A DNA stretch of 64,000 bases from contig JALUTQ010000005.1 in the NCBI GenBank assembly GCA_032718865.1, positions 1,054,001-1,118,000 of the forward strand. Direction: 5' to 3'. This DNA is from Tilletia caries (Eukaryota; Basidiomycota; Exobasidiomycetes; Tilletiales; Tilletiaceae). The translations under genes and the position numbers were made by a program. Positions within the stretch are counted from its first letter, which is position 1. The number at the start of each line of letters is the position of its first letter. Positions 10,036 through 21,500 of the stretch are shown here, piece by piece. Under the pieces are notes generated by a model. It made no database searches, was not told the DNA's origin, and saw only the letters and a program-made list of their open reading frames with translations.

Positions 10036-12022
10036 ATGAAGTCTTCCTTCCTAGCCCTCGTGCTTCCGGTCTTGGTCGCCCTCATCGCGCCATCAAGCAC
10101 CGAGGCCGCCTTGCAAGCCCGCAATATCAAGCTTCCTGCCAACGCTCCAGCCCGTCTGCAGGCTGTCCGGCAGTTCTACAACACCAGTTTCACTCAGTAC
10201 CTCAAATATGCGAAGGGGGCCGACGAATTATTTCCCTTGAGCAAAGGGCCGCAGAACAACTTTCTCGGCGGATGGGGGGCCACGATGGTCGACTCGCTTT
10301 CGACTTCGTACTTGCTCGGGTTTCCCAACTTTGTCAAGACTGCGGAAGACTGGATGGTCAACCGGGTCGATTACTCCAAGACATTCACGGACGAGATCTG
10401 TGAGCATTTTGTTTGGAGGGAGTCCTTCTTCGTTGACCTGATGAGCCTGTGCCGAGCTGACAGCTTTGCGTGAAATGCTACCCTCACTAAGCTATATTCG
10501 AGACCACCATCCGCCATGTTGGCGGTCTTCTCTCCGCGTACGAGCTCGGAGGGAAGAAGAACAAAGCGCTGGTGAACCAAGCCGTCATCGTTGCGGACAA
10601 GCTTCTGGACGGCTGGGACAACACCGATGCTCCGTTCAACATCCTCGTCAACTGGAACTCGACCTCTCGGCCGAAAGACCGCACCAACGACGCGACCGCG
10701 AATCTTGCTGAAGCGGGTACCCTCCTGATGGAGTTCTCTCGCCTGTCGTTGTACAGTGGGAACACGGTCTACGTCCAACTGGCGACGCGGGCGATGAACA
10801 CCCTGGTCGGACTCAAGCAGACCTTCCCCGGCCTGACTGGGCAGACGTTCTACCTGCACAACAACGTGAGTCTCTTTCTTTGAAGAACTCGATGGGCGCT
10901 CGCCTGCGATCAAATCAACCCTTTCTCTTTCAACGCATGCTGACATATCCTGTTCCTTTTAACAGACTCCCGCCTCAGACTTCACGAACTTCGGAGGAGG
11001 CGCCGACAGCTACTACGAGTACCTGGCGAAGGTGCCCCTCCTGCTGGGCACCCAGAACGGCACCAACAATGCGACCAAGTATCTTCAGACTTGGGTGGAC
11101 GGGGTCAAGTCCGGGATCAAGTATCTGGTGCAGAGCCCACAGGGTCACAAGGATCTCTATTTCGTGGCCGATTACTCAGATGGGAAGATCATCCCTGAGT
11201 CGGGTCATCTGCAGGCGTACATTTCTGGTACGTTGGAGAAGGACCTCATCCAGATCAGTGGGCCCCGAGCCTGGGCTGAAGAACCCTTTATGCTGACTTT
11301 TTTTTGTCTGGTTGTACTATAAGGAAACTGGATGTTGGGAGCCAAGATGATCGGCAATGACGAGATCTTCCAATGGGGTCTCAAGCTTGCCAAATCGTAC
11401 TACCACACCTACAACGCCACCGCAAGTGGCATCGGACCCGAGGGCTGGACCTTCAAGCTCCAGGACGGCACCACGAACGGCCAGCCATACGAGTACACCA
11501 GCTTTTCGCAGAGGACCGGGTTCTACATCACCAGTCCGTCGTACAATCTGCGACCGGAGATGGTCGAGTCGCTGTTCTACGCGTGGAGACTCACTGGCGA
11601 ACCTATCTGGCTGGACTACATTTGGGATGCGTTCAATGCGGTCAGGGCGCACTGCACGAGTCCGATTGGTGCCGCTGCCGCCATCGACAGTGTCTCGAAA
11701 AAACGACCAGCATTGGTGAGTGTTTTTTTCCCCTTCGCTCGATGGAATCTGCCTGCTCTCCTCAGCTTTCAGAATTACGCTGATACATGCAACTTTCGCC
11801 GGGGGGTCTTAACAGGTCGACAATCTCCAAAGCTTCTACTTCGCAGAGCTGATGAAGTACTTCGGTCTGGCCTTCTCCGACCCTTCGGTCGGCTCGCTCG
11901 ACAAGTACGTGTTCAACACGGAGGCCCATCCGTTCGAGTACACCTTCACCAACCTGTCCTCGTCCATCAACGTCGGCACGATCCCGAAACCGCTCTTCCA
12001 GAGCTCCGTCACTCCACTGTAA
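10036..12022 (+). CDS. secreted glycoside hydrolase family 47 alpha-1,2-mannosidase-like protein, 532 aa
   Basis: Five exons: 10036-10399, 10492-10865, 10966-11227, 11324-11715 and 11816-12022; phases agree throughout. A signal peptide occupies residues 1-24 ([13 protein letters not shown], then SSTEA). GH47 landmarks appear in order: [98 protein letters not shown] and TEAHPF. These carry the usual catalytic glutamates and the calcium-binding Thr-Glu. The mature protein has only one cysteine, so the conserved GH47 disulfide is absent. Several N-glycosylation sites and no retention signal point to secretion and trimming of alpha-1,2-mannose. Confidence 0.9.
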
Positions 12023-12432
12023 AGGGAGAGGATCACTAGCAACCTTTTCCCACTACTGGACACGTTTCTTACCCACTCGGAACAGCAATGACTTATCCGC
12101 TGATCTATCAATACATAATTGTCCCACTCTTCGACAAGGTATGAAGGTAGAGACTAGAGGCAGTATCATACAACAACGAGGGTTTGAAATACACTCAGTT
12201 GCAGGTCTATAGAATACTACAGAGAGTCGGTGCTGGGTAGGGAACGCGGGAAAACACTGGAGGGGCAGAAAATTCTTTCACGGGGTGTGTGTGTATGGTG
12301 CTCCCGAGCGGTCCAGAAAAGTGTAGCTGTGCGAGAATGATCTGGGAGTGCGGAAAGAGGGACAAACGTAGGTCTTTGACTCTTGGCTGTACGAGAAAGC
12401 AATAAGGGAGAGGGGTAGTTGAGAGACTTCCC
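12023..12432. other. convergent 3' region between mannosidase and antiporter genes
   Basis: The 3' ends of two convergent genes meet here. No coding segment or structured element is apparent. Confidence 0.5.
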
Positions 12433-15400
12433 TCAGTAATCCGCACCGTCGCCGTGATCCGCCCAGTCCTGAACCAACACTTTCTTCCCAGACGAGCCGG
12501 CCTTCTCCTCATCATCATCATCATCCTTGAGCCCAAGCTTTTGCTTCACCTTCTGCGCCGCCGCGGTGAGGAGCCCTCCCGTACCTGTGCCTTCCATCGT
12601 CGAGTTTCTCCTAGACGCACCAGGCCGACTGGTACCTGGCGTAGCCGTACTCGCTCCGCTCCCCGCTCGACTCCTGCTGATCCCATCCGCCGAAGTTCGA
12701 CCGGCTTTCTCCTTCTCCTTCAACTTGGCCGCCTCCTTCTTCGCCTTGGCCCGTGCCTCCTTCAGGAGAGAGGGTATATGATGCCGGATCAAGTTCCGCG
12801 CCGAGTTCGTGTAGTCCCACTCGAGATGTCGCTTATCGGGCAAGAGCATGTTCAACTCGCGCTCATGCTCCAACTTCCACAGATGACTCGGGTTCTCCGC
12901 CATTGAGACCCGCTCGCGCTCGTCGTCCAGCAGATCGATGACTTCCACCTGGGCGTCCGAACTCCGACTGAGCTCGTACTCGAGCACGAGCTTGTTGCCT
13001 TCGACCCATTGGCGCACGCGCGGATACGCCGAGTCGTCATCCTGCAGGTCCTCGCACGTCGCATCCAGCGCAGCCTGCTTCTCCATCCATCTCCGATGTT
13101 CCGCATCGGCGCTCCGTTCCCTGGGCCGCGACGATGAAGACCCGCCATGCACGCGCTGATGACCCTCCTTGTCTTCCCGTATGGCAGGGTCTTCCTCCGA
13201 CTCGTCCACTTCGCCCGTGATCATCTCCCGATCCATCGGAGCCTCGCCCAAATCAGCGTCCTCCTCATGCTGACGATCCTTCTCATCACTCCGCGAGCCC
13301 GAGCCCGAATCCTGACGAGAATGCGAGGGCACATCCTTTTTGAGGAGCCGACTCTGGTGTGCGTCTCGCGCCTGGGCAAGCGCACGCTTGTAGAGCCGCA
13401 TCTCCTTGGTGTTGTCGCCGCACCAGTCGCAGGTGGGGTCGTAGTGCTCCATCGGCTCCCAATCTTCGACATCGTCGATCGCTCCTTTACTTGCGTCGAG
13501 TCCGAGAGCCGCTCGGTCCTGCTCCTCCTTCGAGACGAACATGACGTGGGCCCTCGGAGTCGCCGGGCGGGAAGGACGGGCGGAAGAGGGGAAGAACTCG
13601 GCGGCGCTGGGTCCTTTCTCGAGATCGACGTCTTTCCGGGCATCGGCGACATCGCCACTATTGCTCGATGCGCTCCCAGTCCCGCTGACAGCAGATGGAG
13701 AGGCGCCTTCCTCCGTTCCCTCCACTCCGTCCGCCACTTTCTCCGTCTCGCTCTCTTCATTCTTGCCGATCATGGCGCGGGTGTTGGCGAGAATGCGCTG
13801 AATCTCAGCCATGCCGCCTCCAGCATTGTCCGAGTCTCTGACAGTCATGCTGTCCTTGGTGCCGAATCGCTTGACGCGGGTCATCCAGCTAGGCTCCCCG
13901 CCAGGTGCGAGGGAGGGATGTCTAGACCAAGTCCGCGTCATCTTATGGGCGCCTTTACTGAAGGCGAAGAAGGGGATGGTGAGACCGTGGACTGCGATGG
14001 AGCAGAGGACGAAGAAGAAGACGATGGGCTGGATGGTCAGAGCGAGTATGTCGTTGCTCGTCTGAGGCGGATCATTTATCTCCTCCGGAAGCTCGGTCCG
14101 GCCCAGGGTGGCAATGAAGATAGCGCCGACACCGATGGGCCCAAAGTGACCTGCGAAGATCGCCTCACGGAAGGTCTTGATGTCCGGTATGAATTTCCAC
14201 AGGGCGAGAATGATCGGGATTCGTTTGAGGAGTAGGACGGCGAAGGCGAGGACGAAGAGACGCCAGAGGTTGAGGGTGCTTGCGGTGTCGACCCATGCGC
14301 CGAAGGGCATTAGGGCACCAATGTAGATGAAGGCGGCTGAGTTGAAAAGCAAGTCGACAATGTTGGAGAAATTGGAGTCTTCCGTTTGGCGAGTGAACCA
14401 ACCGCTGCGAGGCAGAAAATGTTTGTCAGGAGACTGGAGCGTACGCAGCCATGGAATCAGAGTCACGCGAGACTTACTCCCAGGCGAAGGCGGTACCGCA
14501 TGCAAAGGCCGCGAGTAGATCGTCGCTGCCGAGTAGGACATTGACACCCATACTAGCTATGGCGAGGGAAACGTACTGTGCCACGAAGGACTCTCGATCG
14601 ATGAGACGATGTCGTTCCGAGAAGCGGAGAGCTTTGCGGGCGACATAACCGATCAGTGCGCCTAGGATGGTACCGAAGATGATCTCGTATAACCAAGATT
14701 CATAGAACTGTATCGAAAAATGAAAACGGGTCAATCCTTAGTGGTTGAGTGCTGTTTTGGGATGGAACAGGGATACGCACCCATCGACCGATCGCATAGC
14801 CGGTGTTGTCACGGTTCAGGGAGAGATAGAGAGCGAGATAGAGGAAAGGGAATGCTGCGCCGTCGTTGCATCCTGACTCGCAGGCCAGCATGTGCCGCAA
14901 GTGTGCGGGCACGTGCTTCTCTGCCCACGGTCCACCGATAACGGCTTGGGCCAAGATCGGGTCGGTCGGGGTCACACATGCGGCCACAACGAGACTGTCG
15001 GCGAGTGGACAAGAAGGGAGAGATAGAGAGAGAGAGGGTGAGCAATGCGCTGGGCTGGGCTGGGCTGACACAGACAGGGGTATTGTGGGAAAGGCAGCTC
15101 ACGAGTCGAGGAAGTCGAGACCGGGGATGAGGAGGTAGATGAACGCGCCGGTGACGAGCCATCCCCACACCATGACGGGCCCGAGGAGGAAGACGATGGA
15201 TTTCCAGTGGCGCAGGAGGTATTTGCGAGGCAATTCGACCCCGACGGCGAAGACACTGAGTGCGATGGTGACGCGCATGACCTCGAGAGTGATCTCATTG
15301 GTTATCATGCCGCCGGGGGCGCGTGTGGAGTTGGAAGCCCAGTGGGAGGGGTCGAAGAGTCCGATGGCAGCGGGGCCGACGATGATGCCGAAGATGGCGG

Positions 15401-15548
15401 CGAGGGGTGCCTCGCCCAGGTAGAGCTTCTCCTTGATGAAGAGGGAGAGCGAGGCGTAGATGACGATGAAGAAGCCGAGGCCGACATAGACGAGATGCAC
15501 AGGGGTCACTTCGAACGGGTGGAAACCGCTCTCGTGTTCGCCTGCCAT
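12433..15548 (-). CDS. NHA1: plasma-membrane Na+(K+)/H+ antiporter, Nha1 type, 953 aa
   Basis: Four exons: 15103-15548, 14781-14994, 14478-14707 and 12433-14404. The N-terminal half (about residues 1-440) is a CPA1 exchanger with about 12 hydrophobic segments. It contains the family markers LGEAPLAAIFGIIVGP, DSLVVAACVTPTDPILA, ESGCNDGAAFPFL, LLGSDDLLAAFACGTAFAWD and DGWFTRQTEDSNFSNIVD. The aspartates of TPTDP and CND are the expected ion-binding residues. The remaining 500 residues are hydrophilic, acidic and Ser-rich, as in the long regulatory tail of fungal Nha1/Cnh1. The role, expelling Na+ and K+ in exchange for protons, follows from the family. Splicing is confirmed by the unbroken AWDGWFT joint. 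Confidence 0.93.
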
Positions 15549-16162
15549 TGTTTTCTTGCCTTGCCTTGCCTTGCTGCTGTACTACTTACTCCTTACCACG
15601 TCGCTCTGAGCAGTGGGCAGTGAGTACAAGTAAATGCGAGGTGGTCGTGCCCTCTGGCAATCAATCGGTTACCCACTTGCCCTGGATATTTTTCGATGGA
15701 GTGAGAACATGAGAAATCGAGAAGGCTGGGATTTTCGCCTTTCGGACCGATGAGCACGGTCAGCATGAGAGCTCTAAAATCTGTCAAGCAACAGCGAAGC
15801 GGAAGAGCATGCCAAGACCAGGCACCAGCTGCTGCTTGATGCTTGATGCTTCTCACTTGTGGGTTGTGCCATGTGCCGGCCGTAGGGCGGGTTCTCCTCG
15901 GTGTTTGCGGCGCCGACCATCGGGGACGGATAAATAGATAAGAACCAGATAAAATTTTAGATCACTCTTCGGCCTTCGGTGTTTCGGACCTTCCACCTTC
16001 CTCACAGGCAGGCCAATGAACTTCTGACCAGCCCATCCAACCATCCACAATTCCATCGCGCCTTCCTGCTTCCTGTCAGACTTCCTTTCTCTTCTTCTTT
16101 TCCTCGACTTTCCTTTAGCGTGCTGTCCTTTTCCCGGAGAGGCCGAGTCTCTCGCTCAAATT
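15549..16162. other. divergent promoter region between antiporter and cyclophilin genes
   Basis: About 0.6 kb without coding potential. An AT-rich stretch (GATAAATAGATAAG near 15929 and AAAATTTTAG near 15951) faces the cyclophilin gene. No perfect TATA box. Confidence 0.4.
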
Positions 16163-17149
16163 ATGTCTGTGACTTTCCACACAACAAGCGGAGACCTCAA
16201 GGTGAGTAAGGCGACCATCGCCTGGAGATCATCCTGGAATATATTGCTGACCTTGTTAATCGTTTCCCCCAGGTTGAAGTCTTCTGCGAGACGGTTCCGC
16301 GGGCAGCAGAGAACTTTCTCGGTCTCTGTGCAGCAGGAAAGTACGATGGCACGCTGTGGCATCGCAACATTAAGGGTGAGTACTACACATCGACCTAGCC
16401 TTTTGCAGCCTCGGTCAACCAAAACGAATGTTGACGCCTTGTATCCCTCCTACGCGGTTGGCACTCCTCAGGCTTTATGATCCAGGTATGGAGATTCTCA
16501 TGGGCCACAACATAGGTAATGAGCATCGACTCAAGCATCCGAATTTCCCTCTTCCATCCAGACCGGAGATCCGACAGGCACAGGCAAAGGCGGCCAATCG
16601 ATCTGGGGCCGGCCTTTCCCTGATGAGATTCGAACAACAGTCAAGGTGAGCCCCCACCGTCCCATACACATGCTAACATGCTATCATGTCTACACCCTTG
16701 CTCACCTTGCTCCCTTTCTTATATACCCTGAAGTTCAACTCGCGGGGAATCGTCGCCATGGCGAACTCAGGCCCAGATACGAACAAGTCTCAGTTCTTCA
16801 TCACATATCAAAAAGCGCCACAGTAAGTCCACCTTTCCACCTTTCCGTTCTTTCTCTTCGGGCTAACCCTCGATGCATGGATCTCCCCAGTCTCGACGGG
16901 AAATACACCATTATCGGCAAAGTAATCGACGGCGCAGGCGTCGGTGCCGGGCTAACCTCTACCTCCGGCACCAGCACCGACGACGGTACCCTGGATGCGA
17001 TGGAGAGGGTACCCGTCGACGAGAAGAATCGGCCGACGAAGGGAAACGAGATAAGGACGGTCAAGGTCGAAGTCCATGCGAATCCGATCGCGGTCAAGAA
17101 GCGGGAGGAAGGACAGGGCGGTGGCTTAACGATCATGGGAGGTTCATGA
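16163..17149 (+). CDS. PPIL3-like cyclophilin (peptidyl-prolyl isomerase), 195 aa
   Basis: Six exons: 16163-16201, 16273-16375, 16472-16485, 16562-16645, 16734-16822 and 16891-17149. The third is a 14-nt microexon. The protein starts [13 protein letters not shown] and contains [61 protein letters not shown] and [15 protein letters not shown]. These are the cyclophilin core with the catalytic Arg (HRNIK..F), Gln and Phe, in the PPIL3/Cyp10 pattern seen in spliceosome-associated cyclophilins. A roughly 20-residue Gly/Ser/Thr insertion after GKVIDG is unusual. The C-terminus ends GLTIMGGS. The role in splicing complexes is family-based inference. Confidence 0.92.
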
Positions 17150-17551
17150 TGAGGGACCTGTCCCTTGCTAGAATGGAAATATGAAACTGGTCAACGAATT
17201 CTGCATCCCAGCCCAAGTCGTTCTCAGGAGGGAGTCTCTTCGCAGTGTCAGCCAGCAGTCAAGGCAGCAAGGTATTGGGCCCTTCAGAATGAGTGACATG
17301 AGACGATCTTTGCATATTGCCACCCAGGGAGGAAGAAAGAAAGGGGAGAAAAGCCAAATCGTTTGTGCTGAATGTGAGAGGAAAGAGAAAATACAGTTCC
17401 GAGGATTGCACTGTAAAGAACTTGATTTTACAGGGGCCAAAAATCAGAGAGAGGGTAGGGTGAGGGTGAGGGTGAGGGCAAGGAGTTGGCAGAGGAAAAA
17501 AGGCATTTGTTCTTCACGCAGTGGCGGCGCGCTCAGCCTATACGTCCTCCA
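17150..17551. other. convergent 3' region
   Basis: The 3' flanks of the cyclophilin and SCP2 genes. A short GTGAGG repeat lies at 17456-17478. Nothing else is recognisable. Confidence 0.45.
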
Positions 17552-18368
17552 TCACAAACGCGCGCGGAACACGTTCGAGTCCGGAACAGGCGCAGGCGCG
17601 CCCGTGCCTTCCCCATTGACACCCTCGTCTGCGCCATGTTGGGTCGAAGGTGTGCTACCATCTTTGCTGCTGTCTGCCGCGGGCCGAGTGAGTCCGTAGA
17701 TGCGGGTTCGCTCCTGGCTGAGGAGGCGGTGCATGGACCAGGCGCGGTCGAGGTTGCCGGACATCTTGAGCTGTTATTTTTTTGTTATTTTTGCAATTCA
17801 CAGTCAGAGGGGTGGTAAGCGCGCGCGCAATGTGGGGAGCACAGTGAAAGATTGAAATGAGCGGAACACTCACCCGTCCGGCCTGGTAGAGCTTCTGCGG
17901 GGGCACCTTGCCTGTGGCCATGGCCACAAAGTCTCGATCGTTGCACTCGACAACCACGTCTGCCTTTTTTCTGCGACCCAAGATGGCCGTCGTGGGCTGA
18001 CCCCTTCCGACCTGGCCGGTCTTGCGCAGATCGAGATACCAGAGCGCAGGTCGGAGGGCGCCACCGCCGGCCGACCCGCGCGGTCGGTTGTTGGTAGGTA
18101 CCGGCCTGGGCTGCGTCCGCGGGTTCGAAGGGTCCAGCGGGGTGGAGGGGTGAATGATGAACAGGTAGAGCGAGTTCACCGTCCGGATGAGGTTCTTCTT
18201 GGAGGGCAGACCGGGCGCGATGGCCTTCGTGCGGTCCTTCTCACCCTCGGCGAGGATGGCGTCGACGAGAGAGAAGACGCGGGAGGACTCGAAGCCCTCG
18301 ACGACGAGGCTGGAGTTCTCGGCCGCGCGTGCGGCGTCCTGGCGCATCTGTTCTTCGGACGATGACAT
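17552..18368 (-). CDS. SCP2 sterol-carrier-domain protein with PTS1-like C-terminus, 237 aa
   Basis: Two exons: 17874-18368 and 17552-17770 (intron GTGAGT...ACAG). The first half contains FESSRVFSLVDAILAEG and WYLDLRKTGQVGRG. The SCP2 core follows, ADVVVECNDRDFVAMATGK and PPQKLYQAGR, continuing across the intron into LKMSGNLDRAW. SCP2 domains bind lipids and acyl-CoA in a hydrophobic tunnel. The last three residues are ARL, a good match to the peroxisomal import consensus (S/A/C)(K/R/H)L, so peroxisomal matrix localisation is inferred. A disordered insert (about 85-105, Pro/Arg-rich) splits the N-terminal half, and a Gly/Pro/Ser linker of about 40 residues precedes the targeting tail. Confidence 0.85.
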
Positions 18369-18738
18369 GTTCGTTTGCGTAGTTTGGCTGTTTGGGAGAG
18401 TGTGAGATATGTAGGGGAGATGGTTGTGGGTGCAGGAAACAAGACGGGGAGATTACGCAGAGGAGAGGAGAGGTCAATGCGTATGTAAGGACGCACAAGG
18501 TGATTGGCTTGGATGACAATTTCCCCCCGCTTTTGTCTCTCACTTCCCCACAGCCAGGGCAGCTCTAAATCGTGAGAAGCGGAAAATATCAACACCATGT
18601 TTCAGTCCGGCTTTTGCAGAGCTTTTGCCGATCAGGTACACGGGGTCCGCGGGTCCGGCGGTACGGCTTTGCAGAACAATACGTTCCCCCGGCTCTCACC
18701 CTTTCCTTGTGATTTGTGAATCAGAGGCCCTAGAGAGC

Positions 18739-18843
18739 ATCATCCTCATCCTCATCCTCATCCTCATCCTCATCCTCATCCTCATCCTCATCCTCATCCT
18801 CATCCTCATCCTCATCCTCATCCTCATCCTCATCCTCATCCTC
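18739..18843. repeat. (CTCATC)n hexanucleotide microsatellite
   Basis: About 17 almost perfect tandem CTCATC/CATCCT units, immediately upstream (about 75 bp) of the GPI-type protein gene. It also lies 370 bp from the divergent SCP2 gene, so it sits in a shared promoter. Confidence 0.95.
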
Positions 18844-18916
18844 AATCCTCCCTCCGCTCTCTCCGCCCCCTCCCTCCCGCCCGCCTCCCGCCTCTCACTC
18901 CTCGCACTTTACGATA

Positions 18917-19537
18917 ATGCTGCGCCGTGTGATCCCTGCTACCGTCGCTTCCACCCTGGTGCTGGTCACCATGGCCATCAGCCAGAGCAACGCGCAAGAC
19001 TCGTCCGCACTACCGAGCTTCAGCTGGAACCTGATGAACACAACTCAAACCCAGCGCGACATCCTCTGCGTCCAGCAGAAGAAGTACTGCTCCATGTCCG
19101 GCTGCGAGGACAACAGCGCCAACATCACCCTCAACTTCTGCAACGCTCAGACCCTCGGCGCCCGATGTGCCTGCAACGCGGGCGCGACCGAGATGAAGCA
19201 GTCCGACTGGCCCATCGAACTCGCAGACTGCCAAGGGCGAGGACTCGCCTGCAAGGCGACCTGCTTCCAAGCTCAGTACTCGTCCAACCTGCAGACATGC
19301 CAGCAGGCATGCGACAAGACCTACACCTCGACCTGTGCGACGGATTCCCAGTTTGCGGCAGATTACTCGGTCATGAAGGAAAACGATAAGCCGAGCTATG
19401 CGATGATCGTCGGTGGGACGGCGGGCTCGGTCCCTGGTGCAGCCTCGATGCGGGCTTTGATGCCGTCGGTTGGCTCAAGTCTTGCGATGAGCTCCTTCGT
19501 CCTTGTCTTTGCTGCCGGCGTCGCCGTCCTAGCATAA
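18917..19537 (+). CDS. Cys-rich secreted, probably GPI-anchored protein (DUF7707-like), 206 aa
   Basis: Single exon. A signal peptide spans about residues 1-26 (STLVLVTMAISQSNAQ). The ectodomain has about 12 cysteines in the order ILCVQQKKYCSMSGC, NFCNAQTLGARCAC, ADCQGRGLACKATCF, TCQQACDKTYTSTC. This resembles the conserved fungal surface domain now called DUF7707. The C-terminus is a small-residue linker followed by a hydrophobic tail (SFVLVFAAGVAVLA), which is a GPI-attachment signal. N-glycosylation sites are present (NTT, NIT). Function unknown; a cell-wall or plasma-membrane surface location is inferred. Confidence 0.85.
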   Translation: MLRRVIPATVASTLVLVTMAISQSNAQDSSALPSFSWNLMNTTQTQRDILCVQQKKYCSMSGCEDNSANITLNFCNAQTLGARCACNAGATEMKQSDWPIELADCQGRGLACKATCFQAQYSSNLQTCQQACDKTYTSTCATDSQFAADYSVMKENDKPSYAMIVGGTAGSVPGAASMRALMPSVGSSLAMSSFVLVFAAGVAVLA

Positions 19538-21500
19538 GTGGAGAGGAATGGAGCCCAATACTCCCCCCTCTGTTTCCCCAGCTACCACGACTTGAACCAT
19601 GAAGTTCTGGATTCCGGAATTCCTCAGCCTTACAGGTCCTACTTCAAGCTCTGGGAAATCACTGCCTCTCGCCTTGAGCCTTCTACCTCGCCCACGCGCT
19701 CCAATATGTGACGCCTGTCCATTATCGCCAGCACTCGCTCCGGCCCAGTTTGGGCCGCCCTTTACTCGCTCTGCCTCTCTTCGCAACCTTCCTTTGGTTT
19801 CCCCCACTCGCTCCTTCGCCCCCGACGCTCCTTCGCTTCCAACTTCCCACGGACTTTTGTTTGGCCTCGGGCTTCTCCCTTCTCCGGGGGCCCTGGCCTG
19901 TCTTTCCCACCCTCTTCACTCCTTTCATTGAACCCGTGTATTTTCATCGACAAAAGCGAAATAAGTGGCTGCTTCAGCCTTCTTGCTGACTTCACCGCTT
20001 CACCCCTTTCGTTCTTCATCTCTTCACCCCCTTTTCTCAGGTGACGCAGATTCCGCGCACCAAGAAGCTAGAATCGAGTGACCAATCGCCAATCGGACCA
20101 TCGGAGAGAGGACAATCACATATGGCCAGATTCTCAGATCTCAGTCCAGTTCATCCTTCTTTCATGCTCACAAGATGACCAACCCCTCTTCCTTTCTCTC
20201 CACACAGTGGTGATGTGGTGGCTGTTCTTTCCAGCCTTGCACCCCCGGAGGCGCTGATTGAGGAACCGACTTGCTAACCCTTCCTTTTTCTGTGTACCAC
20301 TCCACTAGACCGTGGACAGGTTCTGCAGCAACAAACGGGGGTCAAGCTCCGCTGGACCTGTTCGGCCTCGGCGACCCTCCACGAACGATGCGCCGGGCAC
20401 CATGATACGTGGTGCATGAACCAGCGCGCCGGCGTCCGGTATTGTCACCACTCTCCCACCCTTTTTCGGTATTCCCAGCACATGCATCGCCTGTCACATC
20501 GTTCCCCTAGCTGGGCTCTAGATCTCAGATCTCAGCTCTGACAATCAACAACAGCAAGGAGTAATGGGCGCACATCGATGATCGAGGGACGTCGACCGAA
20601 AAGGGAATGGATGGGAAGCCGCGTCGCTACTCTTCCTTTTCCTCCTTCGAATTTAGGCGTTAAGGTTCTGCCTAGAGTTGAGGCGTTGAGGCGGGCGCTG
20701 GTTCACCAATCGTGTTCATACTTTTTCTCATCGTCGTCTGCGGCTTGCGGACTGCGGACTTGCGTATGGTTCACCAATCGTGTTCATACTTTTTCTCATC
20801 GTCGTCTGCGGCTTGCGGACTGCGGACTTGCGTGTAAAGACGGATGATCTCTCGTTCTCCTCATCACAGGCATAATCCACGCATCTCACAATCCGCAAGG
20901 TACAAGGGCGCATTGTCGCATGTGTCTGAAGCATATGAGGCATGTGCCTGGGAAGCCGTCCCACCTGCATCTCAGAGGGAATGGAAGATGACTTGTTGAA
21001 CCGGGAGACCCTTGCTTTTTCTCGTTTCCCTCGTTCTTTTTCTTCCGGAAGATGTCCAGCCTCCAAATGACTGAGATGCTCTGACTCTCTGTGAACTTCT
21101 CACAAATCGTACGGAGGCCAGCAGCGCCAGCAGACAGCAGGCTCAGGGGCTGTCACTGACCGACCTCGAGGGATATAAAGGGAGCAGCCCTCCATGACAG
21201 CCGGTGGGGAGTGGGCAAGGTCCAAACGTCCATCAGGGAGAGCACCTTCCTCGAGATAAGATTACGCTTATCTATCTCCCCTCCAAGTCCCCCACCCCAA
21301 GCCTTCCCAACCTGCTCGTACCGTCCACTCCTTCCAGAGGTATGTCCTATACCGTCTTTTGTCTGAAGCAAAGGCGAGGGTCAGCCTTGCTCTGGTCTAT
21401 ATTGCTCACGCCCGCGCTCCCGGTCCTTGTGTGTGGTTCTAGTCGAAGCTGCGTACTGCGTGCGTGATCTCTTTCTGTTCCAGATCCTCCCGACCTTATC
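19538..21500. other. intergenic region
   Basis: About 2 kb with no supported gene. It holds a 68-bp tandem duplication (listed separately). A TATA-like GATATAAAGG near 21171 lies about 330 bp before the transcription-factor ATG. Confidence 0.45.
20700..20833. repeat. 68-bp tandem duplication
   Basis: The unit beginning GGTTCACCAATCGTGTTCAT occurs twice head to tail (20700-20767 and 20768-20833), essentially without mismatches, indicating a recent duplication. Confidence 0.95.

Noticed and set aside
13147..14235. 362-codon open frame on the plus strand
   Set aside because: It lies antisense to NHA1 exon 4 and is a by-product of GC-rich codons; no motif and no splice context.
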